Source of the DNA: Paenibacillus sp. RC67
Lineage (GTDB): Bacteria; Bacillota; Bacilli; Paenibacillales; NBRC-103111
Direction of reading: 5' to 3'
DNA: 64,000 bases
NCBI RefSeq assembly: GCF_030020805.1
Contig: NZ_CP125098.1
Coordinates: 3,123,501-3,187,500 of the forward strand
Position numbers and translations under genes: made by a program. The notes under the pieces were generated by a model that did no database searches, was not told the DNA's origin, and saw only the letters and a list, made by a program, of their open reading frames with translations. Below are positions 17,149 through 25,570 of the stretch, piece after piece; positions within the stretch are counted from its first letter, which is position 1; each line of letters opens with the position of its first letter.

Positions 17149-17816
17149 CGACGATAGTCGGTATTCTAGGTTTATCTCATGATGAAGAGTGCAGAGAAAA
17201 GTATGGCATGCATCTCGATTTCCTTCGTGAATTGATCATAGAATTCAATCCTGACATCATCTGCGGGGAGGTCATACCGTCCACGTGGGATTTAATCTGT
17301 AAGAACAAGGCTGGTGAAGGCTACTGGGCAAATCCAGACCAGAACTACAAGTCGTATTGGGCCGAGCCGGCAAGTGAGTATTGGAAGCTTATCTTTCCAC
17401 TATGCAAGGAGAGGGGCATTCGATTTGAACCTGTAGACTGGCTGGAAATGGATGTGTGGTGGGACTTCGATCCTTTTGCTCCATTTAGCGAAGCAGAACA
17501 GGAACGATTGAAGCTTGAATTATCGAATTGGACAGAGAAGCAGCTAGCCGTATGCGGGAATAGCCCGATTCCATTCAATTCCTTCGAGCTAGATGATTTA
17601 ACAAGAGGTCAGTTTGAATGGATGGGCCAAGTCAATCCGATAGCCCAAGCCTTTAGATGGACGCATCGTCATCTTATTATGATTCAGAGAATTAAGAACG
17701 TGATTAAGAAGAACCCTGACAGCACAATATTATGCATTGCCGGATATGGCCATAATTATTGTTATTATAATGAATTGAAGGGTGAACCTGTTCATTTGAT
17801 CTATCCTTTGAGATAA
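17145..17816 (+). CDS. Conserved protein, possibly TraB/ChaN/EreA-like fold
   Basis: A 223-residue protein starting at ATG 17145 in the overlap with the ArsR-family gene. The N-terminus IVGILGLSHDEE and then FNPDIICGEV resemble the H/GE elements of the EreA/ChaN/TraB superfamily. The C-terminal RHLIMIQRI, then ILCIAGYGHNYCY, resembles the R-M-I and G-x-x-H blocks of TraB-like proteins. The assignment is tentative. Coupling implies it is the target or effector of the upstream regulator. No signal peptide; cytoplasmic. Confidence 0.55.
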   Translation: MTTIVGILGLSHDEECREKYGMHLDFLRELIIEFNPDIICGEVIPSTWDLICKNKAGEGYWANPDQNYKSYWAEPASEYWKLIFPLCKERGIRFEPVDWLEMDVWWDFDPFAPFSEAEQERLKLELSNWTEKQLAVCGNSPIPFNSFELDDLTRGQFEWMGQVNPIAQAFRWTHRHLIMIQRIKNVIKKNPDSTILCIAGYGHNYCYYNELKGEPVHLIYPLR

Positions 17817-17835
17817 AGGAATGAGTTCAGGTAAG

Positions 17836-17865
17836 AAGAAAACCGGATGCCTGCGCACCCGGTTT
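17836..17865 (-). terminator. Terminator of the minus-strand dehydrogenase
   Basis: A 10-bp stem with one wobble (17840-17849 with 17856-17865). On the minus strand it is followed by TCTTCTT. It may also serve the convergent plus-strand gene. Confidence 0.65.
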
Positions 17866-17872
17866 GAATAGT

Positions 17873-18874
17873 TTATGCCATCGTCTCAAGCATGGTTAGC
17901 GTTACTTGGTATTGAAGTGCTTCCTGCTGTAAATAGCGTCGGAATTCCTCCACTATATATTGGGCCATTCGCGTCACTTCTGACGGATTGCTTCCAGCAA
18001 TATGAGGTGTCAGGATAACATTATCCAGCTTCAGCAGATCACTCTCAGGTTGAACGGGTTCTGGGTAAGTCACATCCAATACTGCGGTTCTTGTTGGTAC
18101 AGCGCGAAGAGCTTGGATCAAGTCTGCTTCCACCACTTGCAATCCCCGTGCAGTATTGATGAAAGTCGCGTTGGGTAGCATGAGTTCAAAATGCGTTCTG
18201 TTCAGGATGCCTACAGTAGCCGGGAGGTTCGCCAAATGATTAGAGATGGTATGGCATTGGGAGAAGATTTCTGATAGCTCTTTCTTTTGAACGCCTAACT
18301 TTTGAGCGGCCGAATCAGGCAAGTAGGGGTCAAATACATGAATTTCCAATTGATAGGGTTTCAAAAACTCAATTACTTTTTTGCCGATCATGCCTGCTCC
18401 GAGAATACCCACCTTGGCATTCCAATTACCTGGAAAAGATCTCGCATATTTCGACGATTCCCGTCGCTTCGTTTTGCAATTTAACGCACTTTGGAAAAAG
18501 CCTTTGTTAGCCAATACGATTTGAGCAGCCGTATATTCAGCTACAGGTACAGCGTTGGCGGCCCAAGCGCTGACTACTGCAATGTCCTGCTGGAGGAAGG
18601 GTCTTGCAAAGTTCTGAACACTGCCGGCTGCGTAAAAGAGCGCTTTCAAATTAGGGAAGTAACGCTGTATTTCTTCTCGGCTGAGTGAAGGCATTCCCCA
18701 GGTAGAAAAAGCGATTTCGATGGTTCTCAAAGCCGCTGCATGTTCATCCAAATTGTCTTTATGGATAACTGCTGGGTAGAAATCTGCAATAGTGCTGAGC
18801 TCTTCCTGAATTTGACTGTTATACACGTCATTAATTCTTGATTCGTTTCCTATAAACATTGCTCGTTTCTTCAC
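17873..18874 (-). CDS. D-isomer 2-hydroxyacid dehydrogenase-like protein
   Basis: A 333-residue NAD-dependent oxidoreductase starting at GTG 18874. The NAD-binding motif ILGAGMIGKKV is near 155. The catalytic Arg is in NTARGLQ, the Glu in VTYPEP and the His in TPHIAGS, so all three family residues are present. It reduces or oxidises a 2-keto/2-hydroxy acid; the substrate is not evident. The motifs deviate from typical D-LDH or SerA sequences. The gene is monocistronic with a terminator at 17836-17865. A second, different family member is at 50391. Confidence 0.85.
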   Translation of the reverse strand: MKKRAMFIGNESRINDVYNSQIQEELSTIADFYPAVIHKDNLDEHAAALRTIEIAFSTWGMPSLSREEIQRYFPNLKALFYAAGSVQNFARPFLQQDIAVVSAWAANAVPVAEYTAAQIVLANKGFFQSALNCKTKRRESSKYARSFPGNWNAKVGILGAGMIGKKVIEFLKPYQLEIHVFDPYLPDSAAQKLGVQKKELSEIFSQCHTISNHLANLPATVGILNRTHFELMLPNATFINTARGLQVVEADLIQALRAVPTRTAVLDVTYPEPVQPESDLLKLDNVILTPHIAGSNPSEVTRMAQYIVEEFRRYLQQEALQYQVTLTMLETMA

Positions 18875-19112
18875 TTAATCCCACCACCCTAGAGAATAGC
18901 ATATGGTCACAAGAGGTTGGTCTAAGTTGCTGTCTAAATCTGATTATACATCAGAATATCGGGTGGCGGCGTTCATGTGAGGAATTTTTTTTGAAAAAGT
19001 GACTTGTGAAGGACATGTTCATTCGCAGTGAATACATATTGAGCTTAATATAGTAATATAGAAGAAAGGCAATGAGATATGCTGATTTGTTGCAATCAGG
19101 TAAGGATGTGAG

Positions 19113-20084
19113 ATGATGAAAATATATACAAGTGAAGAAAGGGATGCGCTTCTGGCCCTTCTTTCCGATCAACAGAGACAGTACTTGAATGAAGATATGC
19201 TGAGAGGCCGCCGAACGGTATTTGCAAATGTAATGTCACGTCAAAAAGGACATTTTATTCCGGAAGGCGCATCGTTCGAAGATATAGAACAGTTATTAAC
19301 CTCTTGGGTTTACATCAATTACATTGATGCAGGCCATGTGACCTCTGAGTTGAAATGCGAGTGCGGCAGAGCCTTGAGATACCAACACATTGTTCAAAAT
19401 AAGGAAGACGGAGTCATTAAAAAGTTCGGAATCGATCATTTGCAGCTGCATACGGGTATTGATGCCAAAATTGTGGCGGAGATACTAAAAGGCTTTGACG
19501 CCATTGATTTTGAACTGGATGAAGTATTATCCAAGATAGAGAAGGGCTGGTCCTTGGAGCAGGAACGGCTGCCCGACTTGAAGGAGCTTGTGATTCCCCC
19601 TGATATTCAAAAACATCTGGAACTGGAGCTGCCGTTACTTGGTCGTCAAGTCGTTCGCCTTCGAAGACTGGCTAACGAGCGAATTGTGTCCAAATCCATG
19701 CTTGCATCGGCTCTAAGTACAGAAGCTCCTCAAATTCCAGAACAAGAGGAAAACGAGCTTATTCAGTTGGACTTGTTTGCAATGGAGACACCAACAGAAA
19801 CGCTACCTAAAGCGGCTAACTCAGGTCCTTCTGTACTACCCGGTGGCCAGCTCACAATGGATCAGCAGTTGGCTGTATTGAAAATGCTGCAGGAAGGGGT
19901 ATCCAGTGCCCGCACATTATGTGAGCTGTTGATTAAACATCACGGTGCATCGGGACAAAGATTCGAGTACTCCATGACCCATAAACCGCAAATCTATCCT
20001 ATTGTCTGTATGTTCATCGATTCATGCGAGAATACCGTTCTGGTACGCGGTAATCAAGAGGACCGATATTATGAATGGATTTGA
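19113..20084 (+). CDS. DUF3895-like protein
   Basis: A 323-residue cytoplasmic protein. The first ~150 residues match what I recall of DUF3895: helical start, YINYIDAGHV, then CECGRALRYQH (a possible zinc-binding pair) and KKFGIDHLQLHTGI. The middle is acidic and low in structure (EAPQIPEQEENE). The C-terminal ~80 residues form a second domain beginning MDQQLAVLKMLQEG. ATG 19113 and 19116 are both plausible; GGATGTGAG is upstream. No operon partner. Function unknown. Confidence 0.65.
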   Translation: MMKIYTSEERDALLALLSDQQRQYLNEDMLRGRRTVFANVMSRQKGHFIPEGASFEDIEQLLTSWVYINYIDAGHVTSELKCECGRALRYQHIVQNKEDGVIKKFGIDHLQLHTGIDAKIVAEILKGFDAIDFELDEVLSKIEKGWSLEQERLPDLKELVIPPDIQKHLELELPLLGRQVVRLRRLANERIVSKSMLASALSTEAPQIPEQEENELIQLDLFAMETPTETLPKAANSGPSVLPGGQLTMDQQLAVLKMLQEGVSSARTLCELLIKHHGASGQRFEYSMTHKPQIYPIVCMFIDSCENTVLVRGNQEDRYYEWI

Positions 20085-20117
20085 AGCAGTGGATAAGAAA
20101 TGAACTTATCATTTAGG

Positions 20118-21587
20118 TTACCATGTACCGGCATTCGGAATTTCTGCTGTGATCTCTTTTAACTCATAATCCCACCATGTACGTGTGTTTCCTGTCATGA
20201 TATTCGTGACTGTATTTCGATCGACGACGTACAACTCCTTCTGTTGATCGACATAAGTAGGCAGCGTAGGACTGCCGGTCAGCTCACCTAGAGAATCGTA
20301 CGTTCCGTCCACGTGTAACCTATAATAGCCTGAAATCATGGCCGGTTGGTTATAGGTGATTAATTGATAAGCTTGAACCAATAAGCGATCATCCTCGTGA
20401 TCTAGAACCCTCAAATACTGAGCATTCAGCATCTGATTCCAAAACCAATATTGTCCGTCGTTATTGATTCGGATAAGTTGGCCACGAGATCCTCCAGACA
20501 TCGCAGTTAAATAGGTTGGAGAATAAGTCCATATCCACATCCCATCCTTGGTTTGTTGAATCGACTGGGAACTGAATTCTTGATTGAAGCCTTCGACACG
20601 TTCTGCGTTTCCGTTTCTTACAATAAACAGAAATTGGTCGGAAGGTATGTTTACCGGGTTTCTCGGTCCGGTCTGAATCGATATATAGACAAGTGCTACC
20701 CCTTCATTGAAATCGTAGATACGATGAAGGGGCAGGAAATTGGAGGAAGCAGAAGGCAATTTGGAGTTCAGGTCCTCATATTTTTCCACATTCATAAGCA
20801 ATATATCATTAAAATAGAGTGAGTGTTGCCGAACAGTGAGCCTTTTATCAGGAGTGTAGGTGTTAGAGTTTGGGGAGAACGAAGAGGAGGCGGAAGCTTC
20901 CCTCCTTGCATTGGAAATAACGTTTCCTTCCTCAACCTTTAGCAGCTCGGCAGGACCTTCCAGATTTTTATATATTCTCATGATTCTTGAGGGATTACTG
21001 TTGTTGACACCTAAATATAAATACGGATCATCGTCGTACATGATTCCGGTCATGTACGTTTTTTGCTGCGTTCGAATACTCACTCCATCGTCGTTATTCC
21101 AATCAAGCTTCCAGCGAAACTCGTCAACAGCGAATTTCCAAGTCAACGGAAAATAGGTCACGTTTTGAAAAACAAGTAAAGGATGATCCTCAGCGGCGTT
21201 CTCAATAGCTGTATGGTTTACGGTGATGGGGAAATCTGGTAGCTGTGCTTTGTAGGTTTTCCCTTGATGGAAAGAACCTCCTTCTTCGAATTGTGGCTTA
21301 AGAGCAGGAGGCGCACTTAACTGAACAGAAAGCCCCTCTTGATCACTCCACTGCGTAGTCAAGCCAGACGCTTGACTAATCGACCATGTCATCGGAATAT
21401 AAGTGATGTCTTTATAAATCAGAAGCGGGTATTTCAATTGAGCGCTATCCAGATTCACTCCATTCATCTTAACCTGGAATTCAGGCAGCTGTACATCGAC
21501 TGTTCGGGGCGCAGCATCCATAATTGAAGGACCAATGGGAAGCAGCGATGCAATTGCTATAGCGATCAGTAAGAGGATCTTTTTCAA
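20118..21587 (-). CDS. Exported protein with two copper-amine-oxidase-like stalk domains
   Basis: A 489-residue protein with a signal peptide (MKKILLLIAIAIASLLP, cleavage near MDAAP). Two repeats of the amine-oxidase N-terminal-like domain common in Paenibacillus surface proteins follow: YPLLIYKDITYIPMTW (about 53-68) and HPLLVFQNVTYFPLTW (about 139-154). The remainder is a beta-rich, propeller-like region with repeated YLxV and DGTY elements. No catalytic motif is recognised. Likely acts at the cell surface. It is convergent with the DUF3895 gene with little intergenic space. Confidence 0.75.
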   Translation of the reverse strand: MKKILLLIAIAIASLLPIGPSIMDAAPRTVDVQLPEFQVKMNGVNLDSAQLKYPLLIYKDITYIPMTWSISQASGLTTQWSDQEGLSVQLSAPPALKPQFEEGGSFHQGKTYKAQLPDFPITVNHTAIENAAEDHPLLVFQNVTYFPLTWKFAVDEFRWKLDWNNDDGVSIRTQQKTYMTGIMYDDDPYLYLGVNNSNPSRIMRIYKNLEGPAELLKVEEGNVISNARREASASSSFSPNSNTYTPDKRLTVRQHSLYFNDILLMNVEKYEDLNSKLPSASSNFLPLHRIYDFNEGVALVYISIQTGPRNPVNIPSDQFLFIVRNGNAERVEGFNQEFSSQSIQQTKDGMWIWTYSPTYLTAMSGGSRGQLIRINNDGQYWFWNQMLNAQYLRVLDHEDDRLLVQAYQLITYNQPAMISGYYRLHVDGTYDSLGELTGSPTLPTYVDQQKELYVVDRNTVTNIMTGNTRTWWDYELKEITAEIPNAGTW

Positions 21588-21859
21588 ACAATACCCATCC
21601 CTTTCCTAAAAAATGTTAACCAATTTCCAATATATGAATTATACTTATGAGTAAATGCTTAGTTGCGAAAGTGCTGCAGCAAATGAGTTGAACCAAACGA
21701 TATAGTTTTAATTGGAGTGTGAAGGGGACGACTTTCAAATATCTGAGAGCTCTTGTCAGCATAGCCACGAAATATTACCTAAAGAATTGTGACTCTGGTC
21801 CCTGTGGATCATGGCCTGACCCAGTTATAATGACAACGAACTTGTAAAAAAGGAGGAAA

Positions 21860-22003
21860 ATGGATTTTATTTTGAGCCTACAAAAAGTATTATGGCTTAT
21901 GGGGGAGTTCTACACCTTCTTAGCAGTTCATAAGATGGTAGTCGGCAATTTGAAACAAGTGGGGCCAGAGCATCTGGATTGTAAGCAGGCAATCTTATAT
22001 TAA
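21860..22003 (+). CDS. Small ORF, 47 residues
   Basis: ATG 21860 is preceded by a strong AAAAAGGAGG. The product begins MDFILSLQKVLWL, with a moderately hydrophobic N-terminal half, and stops with TAA directly before the DUF975 reading frame. No family is recognised. Only the ribosome site and the position in front of the membrane gene support it. A TATAAT at about 21825 could be its promoter. The rest of the gap 21588-21859 shows nothing else. Confidence 0.4.
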   Translation: MDFILSLQKVLWLMGEFYTFLAVHKMVVGNLKQVGPEHLDCKQAILY

Positions 22004-22027
22004 ATGAAAAGGGAGGAGACTGCAGGG

Positions 22028-22804
22028 ATGTGGACTCGCAAATTACTGAAAGACAGAGCAAAGAATGTATTAAGGCTATCTTATTGGAAGGCTTTTCTCG
22101 CCAGCTTGCTGCTGGCTGTTGTTACAGGGGGACTTCCAAGCTGTTCCTACAACTCCAGCTTTAATGGTAACGGAGGTAGTAAGAATCAGGACTTTTCTTT
22201 ATTTCCAGGTGTTAATAACGGTTTCAATTATAATTTCAACGGGAAATTAGATGGCTTAATGCTTGCTATTATCATTGGTGCTATAATCATTGGCGTTATT
22301 ATTTTTTTGGCCACGATCGCTTTTCGAATTTGGGTCAGTAATCCATTAGAAGTAGGAATAAGAAAATATTTCACGCAGTCGTCCCGAGAAGATGTCAATA
22401 TGAACTATATGGGCTATGGTTTTTCAAAAGGAAATTACGTAGCTATCGTGAAAGCGATGCTTTGGCGGATGTTTCTCAACTTCTTGTGGTATCTGCTTCT
22501 CATCATCCCGGGTATCGTGAAGTATTATGCTTACAGCATGACTCCCTATTTGTTGGCGGATCAGCCTCATATCGGGACTAAACGTGCCGTAGAGCTAAGC
22601 AACCGGATGACAAACGGATACAAATGGAGAATGTTTGTGCTGGATCTATCCTTCTTAGGCTGGTATATACTGGGGACAATAGCTTTATTCATCGGTGTAT
22701 TGTTCGTTATGCCATATGTGAATGCTACACAAGCTGAGCTGTATTTAGAGCTTCGTGAACAGGCTATTAATGATGGTATTCTCAATAGATCAGAATTGGA
22801 ATAA
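22028..22804 (+). CDS. DUF975-family membrane protein
   Basis: About 258 residues from ATG 22028 (GGGAGGAG lies 9 bases upstream; ATG 22004 falls inside the leader). The start WTRKLLKDRAKNVLRLSYWKAF is typical of DUF975. About five membrane helices follow: one at residues 25-40, a strong Ile-rich one near 80-100, one near LLLIIPGIVKYYAYSM, and a C-terminal pair. A Gly/Asn-rich loop separates the first two. Function is unknown; relatives are integral membrane proteins sometimes tied to export or stress. Terminated at 22845. Confidence 0.78.
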   Translation: MWTRKLLKDRAKNVLRLSYWKAFLASLLLAVVTGGLPSCSYNSSFNGNGGSKNQDFSLFPGVNNGFNYNFNGKLDGLMLAIIIGAIIIGVIIFLATIAFRIWVSNPLEVGIRKYFTQSSREDVNMNYMGYGFSKGNYVAIVKAMLWRMFLNFLWYLLLIIPGIVKYYAYSMTPYLLADQPHIGTKRAVELSNRMTNGYKWRMFVLDLSFLGWYILGTIALFIGVLFVMPYVNATQAELYLELREQAINDGILNRSELE

Positions 22805-22817
22805 GGAAAAGAAGCAG

Positions 22818-22845
22818 GCTGTCGAGTCAATCGACAGCTTTTTTT
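22818..22845 (+). terminator. Rho-independent terminator
   Basis: An 8-bp perfect stem GCTGTCGA/TCGACAGC with a 5-base loop and seven Ts. Confidence 0.88.
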
Positions 22846-22925
22846 AATTTTAACAATATATGGTGAAATAAGTGTGAAATCAGGAGATAATTAGCTAGAA
22901 AAATAGATATAGGAGGAGTGAGCAG

Positions 22926-23633
22926 ATGGATAGAATTGCACGGATTCGACAGGAAGAAAAGAAATATCATGAATACTGTTACGACAATTATGCTTTATTC
23001 GAAGAGGGCTCATGGCTCTATAAGCCTGTAAAAGCGGTGATCGAAACGACAACGCTTTTACAAACTCAACGAGATATACATATTCTTGATTTAGGCTGCG
23101 GGGTTGGTAGAAATAGCATTCCACTAGCAAAACAAATAAAGGAAAAAGGTGGTAGCATCGTTTGTGTAGATTTGCTAGAGTCCGCCTTGGCAAAGCTCCT
23201 CCAATACAGTCAAGAGTATCAAGTTGCGGAATGTGTACAAACGATACTGGCAGATATCAGCGAATATGAGATACCACAAGCAGAGTACGATTATATCGTG
23301 GCAGTTTCCAGTCTGGAACACGCGCAGTCCTTTGAATCATTGCAAAAGGTTCTTCATTCTATGCAGGTAGGAACCAAGCCTCATGGATTGAACTGTTTGG
23401 TTATAAACACGAATCTAATTGAAATAGAGCAAGTGACTCAACGCAGCTTGGAAGTATTAATGGAGGTTAATCTTTCTACGGATGATATGCTTCAATTGTT
23501 ACATGATGTGTACAGCGGGTGGGAGCTGATTCAGGTTAATGTTAGGCCTCAACAGTCTGATATTATGAGAGATGAGGTCCCCGTTATTTTAAAATCAAAT
23601 GTGGTTACTTATGTTGTACGAAAAAGAGAATAG
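22926..23633 (+). CDS. Class I SAM-dependent methyltransferase
   Basis: A 235-residue soluble enzyme. SAM-binding motif I ILDLGCGVGRNSIPLA lies near 57-72, the acidic ribose-binding end of strand 2 in VCVDLLE, and motif IV-like DYIVAVSSLEH near 124. The layout matches methyltransferase domain 11/25-type proteins that modify small molecules or are uncharacterised. AGGAGTGAGCAG precedes ATG 22926. It is monocistronic and convergent with the clamp gene. The acceptor is unknown. Confidence 0.82.
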   Translation: MDRIARIRQEEKKYHEYCYDNYALFEEGSWLYKPVKAVIETTTLLQTQRDIHILDLGCGVGRNSIPLAKQIKEKGGSIVCVDLLESALAKLLQYSQEYQVAECVQTILADISEYEIPQAEYDYIVAVSSLEHAQSFESLQKVLHSMQVGTKPHGLNCLVINTNLIEIEQVTQRSLEVLMEVNLSTDDMLQLLHDVYSGWELIQVNVRPQQSDIMRDEVPVILKSNVVTYVVRKRE

Positions 23634-23659
23634 CTCTTTCATATCTCATTCGGCAGCTT

Positions 23660-23682
23660 GCGTCACTCTAATAGTGATGCGA
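23660..23682 (-). terminator. Hairpin overlapping the clamp gene stop codon
   Basis: A GCGTCACT/AGTGATGC stem with a 5-base loop covers the TAG at 23668-23670. There is no good T-run on either strand, so it may act as a 3' stabiliser rather than a terminator. Confidence 0.35.
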
Positions 23683-24795
23683 TCTAATAGGAGTCACCAA
23701 GTAAAGTGATTTGGATTGTATATCTGAGGGCTGAATAACAATGGGACTTAACTGCCCTGAAAATTGGATGTGTACCGTTTCACATTGAATAAACCGCATT
23801 ACGTCTAATAAATATTTAGTGTTCAAAAAGAGGGTAATTGCATCTCCGGTTCGTTCCTCAAGCAGTACTTCTTCTTGCACATCCCCAACCTCAGCCGTAT
23901 TTGAATGTATTTGCATTGCTTGGTCGGAGGAGATACAAAGCTTAAGAATATGATTCCCAGCCAGGATAGCGACACGTTCAACGGCTTGCAGCAATCGGGA
24001 CGTTCTGACTGTAATGTCGCTTGTAATTGTGTTTGGAATGAGATGACGGATCGGAGGATAATTACCATCGAGAAGGCAAGAAACGATTTGAAGCTGATTG
24101 CTTTTAAAGAGGATTTGATTCGATTGTATCCAGATTTCGGTATGTGTTTGATCATCTGGCAGCATCTTGGCTAACTCCAGCGCATGTTTTCCAGGAAGAA
24201 TGAAACGTGAATCCTTACAACGACAACTAGGGACGTTGATTTCTGTTGTAGCAAGTCGTATTCCATCGGTGGCCGTAAGCTGAAGTGTTTGATTACGCAG
24301 CTCGAAAGAAATGCCAGTTAGTATTGGCCTCGTTTCGGAAGGTGAGACAGCAAATGCTTGTCTTATACCCTTTTTGAGCACTAGGCTAGGCAGGCTTAAA
24401 CATGAGCTATCCTCATCACCAACGAGTGCTGAATCCGGAAATTCGTTCGGGTTCATACCGCATAAACGATAGATCCCAAAGGACGATCGGATCATCATGA
24501 TCCTTTCCTGGGACTCTATTGTCACCTTTTCAGTGGGAAGCTTATGGATAATTTCATGAAATATTCGTGCTGGGACAGCAATACTGCCTTCTCGATTTAC
24601 GGATATTGAAGAAGACTGAGCTGCTATATCATATTGAATAGACATATTGCTGTTCATCGCTCTTAATGTCACCCCATTAGAATGAGCAACTATCAGGACG
24701 CATGATAAAATAGGCTGAGGGCTGTTGGAATTTACGGCCTTTGACACATAAGTAAGTGCAGCTAACAAAAGCTCTTGGGAAACATACAAATACAT
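23668..24795 (-). CDS. Second DNA polymerase III beta clamp (DnaN paralog)
   Basis: A 375-residue sliding-clamp homologue. The N-terminus aligns without gaps to DnaN (ELLLAALTYVSKAV, then PILSCVLI); ATG 24795 gives exactly the normal start, though GTG 24804 is in frame. Later blocks include TRPILTGISFEL with TDGIRLA, then LLDGNYPPIRHLIP, and the C-terminal LYLVTPIRSHHY, in place of the usual QLILPVR-type end. It is diverged, and no other replication-origin gene is near, so it is not the housekeeping dnaN. It starts 9 bases after, or overlaps, the upstream DNA-binding gene, so the two form one operon. Likely an accessory or specialised clamp. Confidence 0.83.
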   Translation of the reverse strand: MYLYVSQELLLAALTYVSKAVNSNSPQPILSCVLIVAHSNGVTLRAMNSNMSIQYDIAAQSSSISVNREGSIAVPARIFHEIIHKLPTEKVTIESQERIMMIRSSFGIYRLCGMNPNEFPDSALVGDEDSSCLSLPSLVLKKGIRQAFAVSPSETRPILTGISFELRNQTLQLTATDGIRLATTEINVPSCRCKDSRFILPGKHALELAKMLPDDQTHTEIWIQSNQILFKSNQLQIVSCLLDGNYPPIRHLIPNTITSDITVRTSRLLQAVERVAILAGNHILKLCISSDQAMQIHSNTAEVGDVQEEVLLEERTGDAITLFLNTKYLLDVMRFIQCETVHIQFSGQLSPIVIQPSDIQSKSLYLVTPIRSHHY

Positions 24796-24804
24796 TGGTT
24801 TCAC

Positions 24805-25059
24805 CTACTCTTGGGTATGCTTGCTTGAATGATAGTAAGCCTCAATTATGGCACGGATCATTTCCGAGCGAGATGCTTGATGGTTTTGACATTCTTTCTC
24901 GATGGACTCCCATACTTCGTCCGTAAGCGTTAAGGATATTTTTTTGGTAGTTCCCATACGTTTTCTACCAGCACCTTCTCGAGGACCTCCTCGTGTGAAC
25001 AGCATACTTAGCTGACCGTCTTGATTCGGCACACCGAGCTTAATGGAATTGTTACTCAT
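24805..25059 (-). CDS. Ribbon-helix-helix-like protein with a clamp-binding-type motif
   Basis: An 84-residue protein. Residues 16-21 read QLSMLF, a good match to the hexapeptide by which polymerases and other partners bind the beta clamp. A GGPREGAGRKRMG linker follows. Residues about 40-78 (KKISLTLTDEVWESI, then SRSEMIRAIIEAYY) fit a CopG/Arc-type ribbon-helix-helix. It lies directly upstream of, and is coupled to, the DnaN paralog. The linker type is common in phage and plasmid proteins. I infer a DNA-binding partner of the second clamp; this is untested. Confidence 0.7.
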   Translation of the reverse strand: MSNNSIKLGVPNQDGQLSMLFTRGGPREGAGRKRMGTTKKISLTLTDEVWESIEKECQNHQASRSEMIRAIIEAYYHSSKHTQE

Positions 25060-25234
25060 CTGGATAACCTCGCTTCTATGAATTAAGTTACCTTTTTCAA
25101 ATTGAGATTTATCAAAATTATAGCATGATATGGTTTATTGTGGCAATAAGAAGCCGTCCCTTAGAACATTCAATTCATGAACCAATCCCCTATAAGAAAA
25201 ATTGATTATAATTAAATTATCGACAAAGGTATCG

Positions 25235-25264
25235 TTGACAGGGGTTGCAGCGGCATGCTAACGT
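25235..25264 (+). promoter_or_regulatory. Promoter of the exporter leader
   Basis: TTGACA at 25235-25240, an 18-base spacer and TAACGT at 25259-25264. The -35 is consensus, the -10 weak. Confidence 0.45.
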
Positions 25265-25310
25265 TCTTGTGTACCCCCTAAATATCCCAGTATAAAGGAG
25301 AGGCCTATAC

Positions 25311-25403
25311 ATGTTGCTTATTGCATTTAGAAATCCGCTTTATATGGCATCGAACAACAATTACATACGGCAGGATATGGCCTCACTTGCATACAAGAAA
25401 TAA
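25311..25403 (+). CDS. 30-residue leader peptide of the ABC exporter operon
   Basis: ATG 25311 follows AAAGGAG at 25294-25300. The 30-codon frame ends with TAA 25401-25403, 80 bases before an intrinsic terminator that itself precedes the exporter genes. In B. subtilis the homologous bmrCD (yheI-yheH) operon is controlled by translation of the leader BmrB through attenuation. Position and layout here are the same, although the peptide is shorter and I cannot align its sequence. It is expected to be a sensor of ribosome stalling rather than a functional protein. Confidence 0.65.
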   Translation: MLLIAFRNPLYMASNNNYIRQDMASLAYKK

Positions 25404-25406
25404 AGA

Positions 25407-25522
25407 AGAGCGCATTTAGCTCTAATTATATTTTGCGCAGGCCATTCTTCCTTGTGACATAGCGTGCGCGTTGCTTCGATAAGATAAGCACATTGCCCAC
25501 GGGTAGTGTGCTTATTTATTTG
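25407..25522 (+). promoter_or_regulatory. Attenuator: alternative helices and terminator before the exporter
   Basis: A perfect 9-bp stem ATAAGCACA/TGTGCTTAT (25484-25492 with 25507-25515) followed by a T-rich tail is an intrinsic terminator 49 bases before the first exporter gene. Just after the leader stop, two mutually exclusive helices can form: 25407-25411 with 25419-25423, or 25410-25414 with 25434-25438. Further GC-rich arms lie at 25461-25470. This allows ribosome position to decide folding. The exact antiterminator is not resolved. Confidence 0.65.
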
Positions 25523-25570
25523 TTGAGGGGCATAAAATTGGGATGTTGGGATAGAGAGGAGAGAGAAATC

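Noticed and set aside
20118..25059. Prophage remnant suggested by the DnaN paralog and the GGPREGAGRK-type protein
   Set aside because: No integrase, terminase, capsid, lysis genes or attachment repeats are nearby.
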